A stretch of DNA of 64,000 nucleotides from Arthrobacter yangruifuii (GTDB taxonomy: Bacteria > Actinomycetota > Actinomycetes > Actinomycetales > Micrococcaceae): positions 806,001 to 870,000 of the forward strand of contig NZ_VTFX01000001.1 of NCBI RefSeq assembly GCF_009192775.1, given 5' to 3'. Positions 51,212 to 59,941 of the stretch are shown here, piece by piece. Numbering within the stretch: position 1 is the stretch's first letter; each line of letters begins with the position of its first letter. The notes under the pieces are model-generated. The model did no database searches. It was not told the DNA's origin and saw nothing but the letters and a program-made list of their open reading frames with translations. The position numbers and the translations under genes are program-made.

Positions 51212-51612
51212 TGGGTCTGCTCTACCTGCTTTTCCTGCTGCTGTCCCTGGGCTGCATGGTGCTGCTGGACCACCGGTTCCGGCTGTTCTTTTTCGCCGAC
51301 GTCCGCCGGGCCGCCGCCGTGCTGGCCGTCGGGGTGCTGTTCTTCACCGGCTGGGACCTCGCCGGCATCGGCTCGGACATCTTCTACCGGGGCGAGACCC
51401 CGTTCATGCTCGGCGTGACGCTGGCACCGCACCTGCCGGTGGAGGAAATCTTCTTCCTGGCCTTCCTCTGTTACCTGACCATGGTGGTCTTCGGCCTGGT
51501 CCGGCTGGCCGCCGGACATGCTGCGGAACGTGCTGCGGCCCGGACCGGGAACCACACCACGGAGCAGCCCGGACACCCGGGCCGCCGGCCGGCAGAGCGG
51601 ACGCAGCGATGA
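51211..51612 (+). CDS. crtYe: C50 carotenoid cyclase subunit CrtYe
   Basis: 133 residues with three hydrophobic helices. Family signatures are LDHRFRLFFF, FFTGWDLAGIGSDIFYRGE and LPVEEIFFLAFLCYLTMV, as in the small subunits of heterodimeric lycopene-type cyclases. With CrtYf it forms the epsilon-type end rings of decaprenoxanthin-like C50 carotenoids. A 30-residue hydrophilic tail follows the last helix. ATG 51211 shares a base with the crtI stop; a GTG at 51208 is the alternative. Confidence 0.9.
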   Translation: MGLLYLLFLLLSLGCMVLLDHRFRLFFFADVRRAAAVLAVGVLFFTGWDLAGIGSDIFYRGETPFMLGVTLAPHLPVEEIFFLAFLCYLTMVVFGLVRLAAGHAAERAAARTGNHTTEQPGHPGRRPAERTQR

Positions 51613-51959
51613 CCTACTGGACCCTCAACGCCTTCTTCCTTGTTCCGGCGGCCCTCATCTTCGCCCTGGCGCTGCCGGGCCGGCGCCGGCCGCGGTACTT
51701 CGCTTCGGCAGCCGCGGTGACCGCCGTGGTGCTGCTGGCCCTGACCGCAGTCTTCGACAACCTCATGATCCGCGTGGGCCTGTTCTGGTACAACGAGGAC
51801 CGTATTTCCGGAGCCTTTGCCGGCGCCGCACCCCTGGAGGATTTCGCCTATCCGCTGGCGGCCGCCCTCCTGCTGCCCGCCCTCTGGGTGCTGCTGCCGG
51901 GACGGGCCCCCGATCCGGGGGCTTCTCCCCGAAACCGAACCGCCAAGGAGCAGCCGTGA
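51609..51959 (+). CDS. crtYf: C50 carotenoid cyclase subunit CrtYf
   Basis: 116 residues, three hydrophobic helices. It contains the family motif TAVFDNLMIRVGLFWYNEDRISG, close to the second half of fused CrtYcd-type cyclases, and PLEDFAYPLAAALLLP near the C-terminus. It partners CrtYe. The ATG overlaps the crtYe stop as ATGA, and the stop overlaps the GTG of crtEb. Whether the product ring is epsilon, beta or gamma cannot be read from sequence alone. Confidence 0.9.
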   Translation: MTYWTLNAFFLVPAALIFALALPGRRRPRYFASAAAVTAVVLLALTAVFDNLMIRVGLFWYNEDRISGAFAGAAPLEDFAYPLAAALLLPALWVLLPGRAPDPGASPRNRTAKEQP

Positions 51960-52843
51960 GTACCGCCGCCACCGGAACAACGGGAACCCTGCGGATGCTG
52001 CTGGTGTCCTCCCGGCCGCTGTCCTGGGTCAATACCGCGTATCCCTTTGCCGCGGCGTACCTTCTGACCACCGGGCGGATCGATGCCGCCTGGGTGATCG
52101 GGACGCTGTACTTCCTGGTGCCCTACAACCTGGCGATGTACGGCATCAATGACGTTTTTGACTACGAGTCGGACCTGCACAATCCGCGCAAGGGGGGAGT
52201 GGAAGGCGCCGTCCTGGACCGCAGCTTCCACCGCACCACCCTGTGGGCGGCGCTGGCCACCAACGTGCCGTTCCTTGCCGCCCTGGTGCTGCTGGGCAGT
52301 CCGCTGTCCTGGCTGGTGCTGGCCGTCAGCGTGTTTGCGGTCATCGCCTACAGCGCCCCGGGGCTGCGGTTCAAGGAGCGCCCGTTCCTGGACTCCATGA
52401 CCTCGAGCACCCACTTCGTCAGTCCGGCGGTCTACGGGCTGGTGCTTGCGGGGGCGGTCTTTACTCCCGGACTGTGGGCCGTGCTCGGCGCCTTCTTCCT
52501 CTGGGGAATGGCCAGCCAGGCGTTCGGGGCGGTGCAGGACGTGGTGCCGGACCGGGAAGGCGGCATCGGGTCCATCGCCACCGTGCTGGGTGCCCGGCCC
52601 GTGGTTTGGCTGGCCGCGGGGGCTTATCTCGCCGCCGGCCTGCTGATGCTGCTGACCCCGTGGCCGGCGCAGCTGGGCGGGTTGTTGGCGGTGCCCTACA
52701 TCCTCAACCTGGTGCCGTTCCTGCGGATTACCGACGCCGGGTCCGCGGCAGCCAACGCCGGCTGGAAACGGTTCCTGAAATTGAACTTCCTGACCGGGTT
52801 CCTGGTGACCCTGCTCCTCATCGCGTACTGGCCCAACCGGTAG
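51956..52843 (+). CDS. crtEb: Lycopene elongase CrtEb (UbiA-type prenyltransferase)
   Basis: 295-residue membrane prenyltransferase with about eight helices that adds C5 units to lycopene to make the C50 backbone. The first Asp-rich motif is GINDVFDYESD, and the second is VQDVVPDREGGIGSIATVLG. SSRPLSWVNTAYPF is typical of the CrtEb/LbtBC group. The GTG at 51956 has AAGGAG 5 bases upstream. Last gene of the overlapping operon, with a strong terminator 48 bases on. Confidence 0.93.
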   Translation: MSTAATGTTGTLRMLLVSSRPLSWVNTAYPFAAAYLLTTGRIDAAWVIGTLYFLVPYNLAMYGINDVFDYESDLHNPRKGGVEGAVLDRSFHRTTLWAALATNVPFLAALVLLGSPLSWLVLAVSVFAVIAYSAPGLRFKERPFLDSMTSSTHFVSPAVYGLVLAGAVFTPGLWAVLGAFFLWGMASQAFGAVQDVVPDREGGIGSIATVLGARPVVWLAAGAYLAAGLLMLLTPWPAQLGGLLAVPYILNLVPFLRITDAGSAAANAGWKRFLKLNFLTGFLVTLLLIAYWPNR

Positions 52844-52890
52844 GGCCGGCAGCAGCGGTCAAGGACAGAGGGCAGTATCCGAACAGACAG

Positions 52891-52927
52891 CAGCGGCCGG
52901 CCCCCGAGGGGACCGGCCGCTGCCGTT
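52891..52927. terminator. Terminator between crtEb and katA (convergent)
   Basis: 15-base stem with one mismatch (52891-52905 with 52908-52922) followed by CCGTTGTT on the + strand. It may serve both convergent operons. Confidence 0.75.
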
Positions 52928-52970
52928 GTTACTGCCTACCGGGAACCGGTGTCAGCGTCGAAGGGAGTAA

Positions 52971-54461
52971 TTACTCCGCAACGCCCACGAACTCGGCCTT
53001 TTCGTTGGCCGTGGTCTCGCCCTGTGCCAGGGAAAGGCGCAGCTTCTCGCCCAGGACCGCGTCAACGTTGGTCCAGTACTGGATCGCTGCTTCGCGGATG
53101 TGCGGACGCTTCACACCGGAGATGGCGCCGGTGATGGTTTCCAGGAAACGCTGCTTGGCGGCGTCGTCGAATACCTCGCGGTACAGCGTGCCGGCCTGAC
53201 CGAAGTCGCTGTCCTCGGAGTGCAGGGTGGCGGCGGAACGCACCAGGGCGCCGTCGTTCTCCCAGCTGCCCGCGCCGGCCAGCGCTGCGTCGGCCACGGG
53301 GCCGCCGAGCGTGTTCGGAGCGTAAACCGGGGTTTCCGGGGTGTTGTAGGAGAAGCGCATGGCGCCGTCCTGCGAGTAGTTGTTGACCGGAGCCTTGGGG
53401 GCGTTGACCGGCAGCTGGTTGTAGTTGGCGCCGATGCGGTAACGCTGGGCGTCCGGGTAGGAGAAGATGCGGGCCATCAGCATCTTGTCCGGGCTGGCAT
53501 CAATGCCGGGGACCAGGTTCGCGGGGGACAGGGCAACCTGTTCGATCTGCGCGAAGAAGTTCTCCGGGTTGCGGTTCAGGGTGTGGGTACCCACCTTGAT
53601 CAGCGGGTAGTCCGCGTGCGGCCAGACCTTGGTCAGGTCAAACGGGTTGAAGCGGTACGTCTTGGCATCTTCGTACGGCATGACCTGCACGTGCAGGTCC
53701 CAGGACGGGAAGTTGCCTTCGGCAATCGCCTCATACAGGTCGCGGCGGTAGTAGTCGGCGTCGGCGCCGGCAATCTTTTCAGCCTCGGCACCGGTCATTT
53801 CGGAGTTGCCCTGGTTGGACGTGAAGTGGTACTTCACCCAGAAACGCTCGCCGGCGGCATTGATCCACTGGTAGGTGTGCGAACCGAAGCCGGGCATTTC
53901 GCGCCACGACGTCGGGAGTCCGCGGTCGCCCATGAGGTAGGTGACCTGGTGGGCCGACTCGGGGGAGTTGGTCCAGAAATCCCACTGCATGTCCGCATCG
54001 CGCAGACCGGAGCCCGGAAGACGCTTCTGCGAGTGGATGAAGTCCGGGAACTTGATGCCGTCGCGGATGAAGAACACCGGGGTGTTGTTGCCGACGATGT
54101 CGTAGTTGCCCTCGGTGGTGTAGAAACGCATCGCGAAGCCGCGGACGTCACGCCAGGTGTCGGGGGAGCCCATTTCACCGGCCACGGAGGAGAACCGCTG
54201 AACTGTCTCGGTGACGGTGCCCGGCTGGAAGACGGCTGCACGGGTGTACTTGGAGACATCTTCGGTGACTACGAACTCACCGAATGCGCCGCCGCCCTTG
54301 GCGTGCACGATGCGCTCGGGCATCCGTTCCCGGTTGAACTGCGCCAGCTTCTCGACGAGGTAGCGGTCGTGAAGGGCAACGGCGCCGTCGGCGCCGGTGC
54401 TCAGCGAGTGTGCGTCGCTGGAAACCGGGGTGCCGGTCTGCGTGGTGGTGAAATTGGACAT
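52971..54461 (-). CDS. katA: Monofunctional haem catalase KatA
   Basis: 496-residue clade-3-like catalase that breaks down hydrogen peroxide. The catalytic His is in [14 protein letters not shown], the Asn in [14 protein letters not shown], and the haem-ligand Tyr is in [19 protein letters not shown]-binding residues are consistent with a small-subunit enzyme. The gene lies 53 bases downstream of a Fur-family regulator gene on the same strand, an arrangement that resembles peroxide-sensing FurA/CatR-catalase pairs. Confidence 0.95.
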   Translation of the reverse strand: MSNFTTTQTGTPVSSDAHSLSTGADGAVALHDRYLVEKLAQFNRERMPERIVHAKGGGAFGEFVVTEDVSKYTRAAVFQPGTVTETVQRFSSVAGEMGSPDTWRDVRGFAMRFYTTEGNYDIVGNNTPVFFIRDGIKFPDFIHSQKRLPGSGLRDADMQWDFWTNSPESAHQVTYLMGDRGLPTSWREMPGFGSHTYQWINAAGERFWVKYHFTSNQGNSEMTGAEAEKIAGADADYYRRDLYEAIAEGNFPSWDLHVQVMPYEDAKTYRFNPFDLTKVWPHADYPLIKVGTHTLNRNPENFFAQIEQVALSPANLVPGIDASPDKMLMARIFSYPDAQRYRIGANYNQLPVNAPKAPVNNYSQDGAMRFSYNTPETPVYAPNTLGGPVADAALAGAGSWENDGALVRSAATLHSEDSDFGQAGTLYREVFDDAAKQRFLETITGAISGVKRPHIREAAIQYWTNVDAVLGEKLRLSLAQGETTANEKAEFVGVAE

Positions 54462-54514
54462 ACTTGTTCTTTCTCTGGTGCTGACAAAAGGAGGAGGAAA
54501 GGCTGGGGGCCGGC

Positions 54515-54964
54515 TCAGGAGGCTGCTTCGGCGCAGTCGGTGCAGAGCCCGCGGTACAGCACATCGGCAATCTGAATGGTCATGCCGGTGGGATTGCCGG
54601 GGGTAAGGCAGGGTGCGTGGCCGACGGCGCAGTCGACGTCTTCAATCCGCCCGCAGCCGGTGCAGACCGCGTGGTGGTGGTTGTCATTCACGCGGGTCTC
54701 ATACCGGGCCGGTGAGTCGGGTGTCTCGATTTTCCGCAGCAGGCCGATTTCAACGAGGTCCGCCAGGACCACATAGACCGACTGCAGGCTGATGTCCGGA
54801 AGATCGTTCCGGGCACCCGCCGCGACGTCGTCCGCTACCGAGTGGGGTGCGGCGTCAACGGCGCGGAGCACGGCCAGGCGCTGTTTGGTGACCCGGCGGC
54901 CATGCATGCGCAGCTCGGCAGACCACGCGGCGGTGGTCTCTTCTGCTGCTGCTGTTCCGGTCAT
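54515..54964 (-). CDS. Fur-family (FurA/CatR/PerR-like) regulator
   Basis: About 149 residues. The winged helix is [19 protein letters not shown] followed by [23 protein letters not shown]. The metal sites include [20 protein letters not shown] and a C-terminal CTDC, giving the two CxxC pairs of the structural zinc site. Adjacent katA suggests a peroxide sensor that represses catalase until its iron site is oxidised, as for CatR and PerR. The ATG at 54964 has AGGA 8 bases upstream; an ATG at 54973 is possible. The upstream 54974-55006 is strikingly AT-rich and probably holds its promoter and operator. Confidence 0.88.
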   Translation of the reverse strand: MTGTAAAEETTAAWSAELRMHGRRVTKQRLAVLRAVDAAPHSVADDVAAGARNDLPDISLQSVYVVLADLVEIGLLRKIETPDSPARYETRVNDNHHHAVCTGCGRIEDVDCAVGHAPCLTPGNPTGMTIQIADVLYRGLCTDCAEAAS

Positions 54965-55075
54965 GCCACTCATCCTATCTTTAATCTGAGTAATTCATAA
55001 TAAGTCGACCCTTACCTGCCGCCGTCCCGGTACGCTGGGCGTAGATCATTCCACGGAACACCAAGCGGAGGCATA

Positions 55076-55864
55076 GTGCCGGCAGCAGACGTTCGAATCG
55101 GATACCGGCGCGTAACGGTAGGGCAGACAGAGGTGGATATCCGTACCTACCGGCGCTTTGATGACGCCGGAACGCCGGACTGGCCCGAAGCCCCGGGCGA
55201 GGTGGTCCTGGTGCACGGGATCGGCGCGTCGGAGCGGTATTACGGACCGCTGATCCGGGAACTGGCACGCACCTCGATTGTGCACACGCTGGAACTTCCC
55301 GGTTTCGGCTCGACTCCGAAACCGCGCAGGCAGCTCCAGATGGAAGATTTCGGGCGCATTGCCGTCGAGGCCCTTGAACTTGCCGGCATATCCGGCGCGC
55401 AGTGGGTGGGCCATTCGATGGGCTGCCAGGCGGTGGTGGAGATGGCGCTCGCCGCCCCCGGTGCCGCCTCCTCCGTGGTACTGCTGGGTCCCACTATTAA
55501 CGACGCCGAGCGCTCTGCCCCGCTGCAGGCGCTGCGCCTGCTGCAGGACTGCCTGGGCGAACCGCCGGCGGTCAACTACATCCTGGTCACCGACTACCTC
55601 CGGGCCGGTCCGCGCTGGTACCTCACGACCCTGCCCGTAATGATCCGCCACCGGATCGAGGACCGGCTCCCGGACGTGGTGCCCCCGGTGCTGCTGGTGC
55701 GCGGAGGTAAGGATCCGGTGGTGCGGGCGGACTGGCTGGCCCGGCTGGCCGCAGCCCGCCCCGGTACGGTGACGGCGGAAATCCCCGGTCAGCCGCACGT
55801 GATGATGTACACCCGCCCCCGGGAAACGGCCGCCCTGATCCGGACGGCGGTTCCAAAACGGTGA
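55076..55864 (+). CDS. Alpha/beta-hydrolase fold protein
   Basis: 262 residues. The oxyanion-hole region is VLVHGIGASERYYGP, the nucleophile elbow is GHSMGCQA (Ser), the acid is probably the Asp in RGGKDPVV and the His is in GQPHVMMY, so the triad looks complete. The substrate is unknown. The GTG at 55076 has GGAGG 5 bases upstream, and TACGCT at 55031-55036 is a possible -10. The stop overlaps the next hydrolase gene as GTGA, so the two form an operon. Confidence 0.83.
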   Translation: MPAADVRIGYRRVTVGQTEVDIRTYRRFDDAGTPDWPEAPGEVVLVHGIGASERYYGPLIRELARTSIVHTLELPGFGSTPKPRRQLQMEDFGRIAVEALELAGISGAQWVGHSMGCQAVVEMALAAPGAASSVVLLGPTINDAERSAPLQALRLLQDCLGEPPAVNYILVTDYLRAGPRWYLTTLPVMIRHRIEDRLPDVVPPVLLVRGGKDPVVRADWLARLAAARPGTVTAEIPGQPHVMMYTRPRETAALIRTAVPKR

Positions 55865-56703
55865 TGCAGGTGCCGCGGAAGCCGGGTGGCCCTAGGCTCC
55901 GGAAGGCGGATGCGCCGGAAACCGGCAAGCCCGGGGTAGCGCCGGATGCCGGACTCCGCGCCGGAACGGGTGCCGGTGTCCGCCCGCGGCGCGGCGGCCG
56001 GATTTTCCGCTGGAGCCGGGAAGCGGGCGGCTGGGCCTCGGACTACGCGTACGTGGCCTACTGGCAGGTCCGGAACTTCGTGCTGCGCCGCGATCCGTCC
56101 GCCTACCTCCACCCCGAGGGCCCGCAGCGGGCCCCGGTGGTGCTGATTCCCGGAGTCTATGAGAACTGGCAGTTCCTGCGTCCGCTGGCCGACTACCTGT
56201 TCGAGCGCGGACATCCGGTGCATACAGTGGCGCCGCTGGGCTACAACCGCGGCGCGATCGAGGATATGGCGGCGCTGGTGGAACGCTACCTGGTGGAACA
56301 GGGCCTGCAGGACGTTCTCGTGCTGGCGCACAGCAAGGGCGGGCTGATCGGCAAGCAGCTGATGACCCTGCCGGAGGGCGGGGTCCGGGTAGACCGGATG
56401 ATTGCCGTCAACACGCCGTTCTCCGGATCCGTGTATGCCGATCTGTTTCCGCTCGCGTCGATCCGCGCTTTCTCCCCCCGGGACCCGTTCCTGCGGCGGC
56501 TGCTCGGCAATGAGGAGGTGAACGCCCGGATCACCTCCGTCTACAGCAACTTCGACCCGCACATCCCGGCCGGCAGCCACCTGGCCGGTGCACGCAACAT
56601 CCAGCTGCAGACCATGGGCCACTTCCGGCCCATCGGAGATTCGCGGCTCCTCGACGTCTTGGAGCAGGAGCTGAACGACGCCGGACCCGGCGGGCCGGCC
56701 TAG
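55861..56703 (+). CDS. Alpha/beta-hydrolase, lipase-like
   Basis: 280 residues. After a basic N-terminal stretch of about 50 residues rich in Arg, Pro and Gly, the fold begins at VVLIPGVYENWQFLRPLADYL. The nucleophile elbow is AHSKGGLIGKQ (Ser), with DRMIAVNTPFSGS after it, as in lipase-class proteins. The likely catalytic His is in TMGHFRPIGDSR. GTG start overlaps the preceding hydrolase; an ATG lies one codon later. No signal peptide, so the enzyme is probably cytoplasmic or membrane-associated. Confidence 0.8.
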   Translation: MMQVPRKPGGPRLRKADAPETGKPGVAPDAGLRAGTGAGVRPRRGGRIFRWSREAGGWASDYAYVAYWQVRNFVLRRDPSAYLHPEGPQRAPVVLIPGVYENWQFLRPLADYLFERGHPVHTVAPLGYNRGAIEDMAALVERYLVEQGLQDVLVLAHSKGGLIGKQLMTLPEGGVRVDRMIAVNTPFSGSVYADLFPLASIRAFSPRDPFLRRLLGNEEVNARITSVYSNFDPHIPAGSHLAGARNIQLQTMGHFRPIGDSRLLDVLEQELNDAGPGGPA

Positions 56704-56735
56704 GGTATCTGCGCCGAGTGCATCGCCCCGGGGGC

Positions 56736-56767
56736 GCGTCCCGACTAGGGTGCGTCCCGCCTAGGAC
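56736..56767. repeat. 16-base tandem repeat across a stop codon
   Basis: Two 16-base units beginning GCGTCCCG and continuing to CTAGG (56736-56751, 56752-56767) differ at three positions. The second unit contains the stop codon of the metallo-hydrolase gene on the reverse strand. Confidence 0.75.
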
Positions 56768-57504
56768 GCGCCGCGGGCCAGGGCCTCTTCCACGGCCGCT
56801 GCCGCGCCGTCCCGCCACGGTTCGCCGTGGCCGGTGAGGAGCAGGGGAGCATCCGTTTCGGCCAGCAATGACAAGGAGGCGAGTGCCTGGGCGCTGTCCG
56901 CCGTCGCCGCGCCGGAGACGATCTGCGGACCCTTGGCACCGGTGTAGGGGTTCAGGGTGACCAGGGAATCGCCGCTGATCAGCACGCCGCGGTCCGGATA
57001 GTGCAGGGCCACGTGGCCCGCCGTGTGTCCCGGGGTGTACAGAATCTCGGGCGTGCCGGGCAACGCGGCTCCGGAATCCCTCGTCAGGCTGTGCACATCG
57101 GTCACGCCGCGCACGTTCAACGCCCCGGCAAGGGTCATTGCGCCCAGCACCGGCACCGCCTTGGGGTAGCGGATCGGATACAGGAACCGGTTGGTTTCGT
57201 GCTCGTAGCGGTAGGGGTGGGCGGCAATGTACCGGTCCGCGTCATGCACCAGGATAGGCGTGCGGTACTCCTGCCGAAGCCGTGCAGCGGTACCCACATG
57301 GTCGAAATGCGCGTGGGTCAGCACCAGGGCGCGGAGATCCCCGGGGCCGTAGCCCAGCTCGTCCAGTGCACCGGTCAGGTGCGGCCACATTCCCGGCAGG
57401 CCGGCATCGATCACCGCCACGCCGTCGTCGTCCTCGACGAGGTAGACATTCACAAAGGAATGCTCAAGGCGGTGGATTCCATCGGCAACGTTACGGGTAA
57501 ACAC
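56761..57504 (-). CDS. MBL-fold metallo-hydrolase
   Basis: 247-residue metallo-beta-lactamase-fold hydrolase. The metal motif is LVLTHAHFDHVG, with further ligands in YTPGHTAGHVALHY, VLISGDSLV and LLLTGHGEPW. It is a different subfamily from the protein encoded at 8821. GTG start, with AAGGAG 8 bases upstream. The substrate is not evident; glyoxalase-II-like and lactonase roles are both possible for the fold. Confidence 0.85.
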   Translation of the reverse strand: MFTRNVADGIHRLEHSFVNVYLVEDDDGVAVIDAGLPGMWPHLTGALDELGYGPGDLRALVLTHAHFDHVGTAARLRQEYRTPILVHDADRYIAAHPYRYEHETNRFLYPIRYPKAVPVLGAMTLAGALNVRGVTDVHSLTRDSGAALPGTPEILYTPGHTAGHVALHYPDRGVLISGDSLVTLNPYTGAKGPQIVSGAATADSAQALASLSLLAETDAPLLLTGHGEPWRDGAAAAVEEALARGAS

Positions 57505-57616
57505 GGCGGTTACTCCTTAGACAGGAACGGCGGACGGCATGGTTTCTCCCCCCATCCTAAGCAGGCTTTCTAATCCGGCGGGCGTGTGCTGTGCCCGAAG
57601 AGAGCCGGCGGAACCC

Positions 57617-57628
57617 TAGACTGCTTTG
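57617..57628 (+). promoter_or_regulatory. Promoter -10 for a leaderless MFS transcript
   Basis: TAGACT at 57617-57622, six bases, then GTG at 57629. This favours the GTG over the TTG one codon earlier. Confidence 0.5.
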
Positions 57629-58900
57629 GTGCCAAGACTGCTCGCTGACCTCACGCCCCTGCGCGAAAGCCCCGAATTCCGGCGGCTCTGGACCGGAACC
57701 GCGCTGTCCGCCGTCGGCACCCAGCTCACCCTCGTGGCCGTCAGCCTGGAAGTCTACGAACTGACCGAGTCGAGTTTCAATGTGGGTCTGCTGGGGCTCG
57801 TGGGCCTGGTGCCGTTGATCCTGGCCGGTCTCTACGGCGGATCCGTGGTGGACGCGTATGACAGGCGCAAAGTGGCGCTGTTCTCCTCGGGGCTGCTGTG
57901 GATCAGCACCATCGGCATTGCCGCGCAGGCCTGGGCCGGGGTGGGCAATGTGTGGCTGCTGTACCTCCTCGTGGCAGTCAATGCCGGTGCGGGCGGGCTG
58001 AACCAGCCGGCCCGCAGCGCGATCATTCCCCGGCTGGTCCGTCCCGAGCTGCTGCCGGCCGCCAATGCGCTGAGCATGATGACGTTCGGCCTGGCCATGA
58101 CGGCGGGCCCGCTGCTGGCCGGCGTGCTGGTGGCCCGGGTGGGCTACGGCTGGACCTACACCATCGACGTCGTCACCTTCACCGCCGCCATGTGGGCGGT
58201 GTACCGGCTGGCGCCCATGCCGCCCGTGGGCAAGGTGCAGAAGGCCGGGCTGGGCTCCGTGCTGGAGGGATTCCGGTTCCTGGGCACCAGGCCCAATATC
58301 CGCATGACCTTCGTGGTGGACCTGTGCGCCATGGTGTTTGCCCAGCCCCGGGCACTGCTTCCGGCGATCGGGGCACTGATGCTGGGCGGCGGCGCCACCA
58401 CCGTAGGTGTGCTGCTGGCGGCCACCGCCGTGGGAGCCTTCCTTGCCGGACTGTTTTCCGGGCCGCTCGGGCTCGTCCGCCGGCAGGGCCTGGCCGTGCT
58501 GTGGTCCGTGGCGGCCTGGGGGCTGTCGGTCACGGCCTTCGGAATAGTGGTGGTGCTTGCCGGGCACAACGACGGCGCCGTTCCGTCCCAATGGCTGATT
58601 CCGGCGGCGGCGGCCATGGCCTGCGCAGGAATTGCCGATTCCATCAGCGGCGTCTTCCGGTCCACCATCCTGCAGTCCGCCACGCCGGACGCCATGCGGG
58701 GCAGGCTGCAGGGTGTGTTCGTGGTGGTGGTGGCCGGCGGGCCGCGGCTGGGGGACCTGGTGGCGGGTGTGGATGCCTCGCTCGTGGGAGAGGGCTGGGC
58801 GGCCGTGCTCGGCGGACTGATCTGCGTGGCCCTGGTGGCGGTGCTGGCTCGGAGCCAGCCCCGGTTCGCGCGGTATGACGCGCTGCATCCTGAGCCCTGA
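57629..58900 (+). CDS. MFS transporter, EntS/MFS_3-like
   Basis: 423 residues with about twelve helices. The N-terminus FRRLWTGTALSAVGTQLTLVAV, the loop GGSVVDAYDRRKVAL and the NQPARSAIIPRLVRPELLPAANAL segment are typical of the MFS_3 branch that includes the enterobactin exporter EntS. Natural substrate unknown; no siderophore genes are near. The stop codon TGA lies in the second unit of a heptamer repeat, so unit changes could alter the last residues. GTG start supported by TAGACT-N6. Confidence 0.83.
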   Translation: MPRLLADLTPLRESPEFRRLWTGTALSAVGTQLTLVAVSLEVYELTESSFNVGLLGLVGLVPLILAGLYGGSVVDAYDRRKVALFSSGLLWISTIGIAAQAWAGVGNVWLLYLLVAVNAGAGGLNQPARSAIIPRLVRPELLPAANALSMMTFGLAMTAGPLLAGVLVARVGYGWTYTIDVVTFTAAMWAVYRLAPMPPVGKVQKAGLGSVLEGFRFLGTRPNIRMTFVVDLCAMVFAQPRALLPAIGALMLGGGATTVGVLLAATAVGAFLAGLFSGPLGLVRRQGLAVLWSVAAWGLSVTAFGIVVVLAGHNDGAVPSQWLIPAAAAMACAGIADSISGVFRSTILQSATPDAMRGRLQGVFVVVVAGGPRLGDLVAGVDASLVGEGWAAVLGGLICVALVAVLARSQPRFARYDALHPEP

Positions 58901-58932
58901 GCCCTGAGCCCTGAGCCCTGAGCCCTGAGCCC
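58891..58932. repeat. Perfect heptamer tandem repeat spanning the MFS stop codon
   Basis: Six exact copies of TGAGCCC (58891-58932). The frame of the preceding gene reads through the first copy and stops at the TGA of the second. Confidence 0.95.
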
Positions 58933-59026
58933 GGCGCTCGCGGAACAGTCCGAGCCACTTAAACGTTGAACCATATGGATCAACAGACACCGCAGGCCCC
59001 GCCTGTATGAAAGGACCAACACACCC

Positions 59027-59899
59027 GTGCACCGACACTTCAACGGCCTCAAAACCGCAGCCCTGTTCGGCGTACTCTTCGCCGTGCTGCTGGGCATCGG
59101 AGCCCTGCTGGCCAGCGGAACCGGAAGTTCCGCGTTCATTTGGATCTTCCTGGTTATCGGACTGGCCACCACGGCCTACAGCTACTGGAACAGTGACACG
59201 CTCGCCATCCGGGCCATGCGTGCCGTGCCGGTTACCGAGGCACAGGCCCCGGAAATGTACCGCATTGTCCGGGAGCTGTCCCTGCAGGCCGGCCAGCCCA
59301 TGCCGCGGCTGTACATATCTCCCACCATGGCCCCCAACGCCTTTGCCACTGGCCGCAACCCCCAGCACGCCGCCGTGTGCTGCACCCAGGGCATCCTGGC
59401 CCTGCTGAATGAACGCGAGCTGCGCGGTGTGCTCGGCCATGAACTGATGCACGTCTACAACCGTGACATCCTCACCTCTTCGGTGGCTGCGGCCATTGCC
59501 GGCGTGATCACCTCGCTGGGACAGTTCCTGCTGTTCTTCGGCGGCGGCGACCGGCGCAACGCCAATCCGCTGGCGGCCATCGCCATGGCCATCCTGGCCC
59601 CGTTCGCTGCGTCCCTGATCCAGATGGCGATCGGCCGGACCCGGGAGTACGACGCCGACGAAGACGGCGCCAGGCTCACGAATGATCCGCTGGCGCTGGC
59701 ATCGGCGCTGCGCAAGCTGGAGAGCGGAACGCAGCGTGCACCGCTGCCCAGCAATGACCAGAAGCTGGCCAACACCGCGCATCTGATGATCGCCAACCCG
59801 TTCCGTGCCGGCGTGCGCGGCCTGCTGGCCACCCATCCGCCCATGAACGAGCGCATCCAGCGCCTGGAGCGCATGGCGGGCCGCAGCCTCGGCGCCTAG
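59027..59899 (+). CDS. htpX: Membrane zinc metalloprotease HtpX
   Basis: M48 protease of 290 residues involved in membrane protein quality control. Two N-terminal helices are followed by the HExxH motif at H138-E139-H142 (GHELMHVYNRD), the third-ligand region REYDADEDGARL and two further hydrophobic stretches. RLYISPTMAPNAFATGRNP is the conserved substrate-binding strand. GTG start with AAAGGA upstream. A stand-alone gene between the MFS and phosphatase genes. Confidence 0.93.
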   Translation: MHRHFNGLKTAALFGVLFAVLLGIGALLASGTGSSAFIWIFLVIGLATTAYSYWNSDTLAIRAMRAVPVTEAQAPEMYRIVRELSLQAGQPMPRLYISPTMAPNAFATGRNPQHAAVCCTQGILALLNERELRGVLGHELMHVYNRDILTSSVAAAIAGVITSLGQFLLFFGGGDRRNANPLAAIAMAILAPFAASLIQMAIGRTREYDADEDGARLTNDPLALASALRKLESGTQRAPLPSNDQKLANTAHLMIANPFRAGVRGLLATHPPMNERIQRLERMAGRSLGA

Positions 59900-59929
59900 C
59901 CGGGATATGATCCGCTGCCCGGGACAAAG

Positions 59930-59941
59930 TAGGCTTCGGGC
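59930..59941 (+). promoter_or_regulatory. Promoter -10 for a leaderless histidine-phosphatase transcript
   Basis: TAGGCT at 59930-59935, six bases, then ATG at 59942. No Shine-Dalgarno sequence. Confidence 0.5.
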
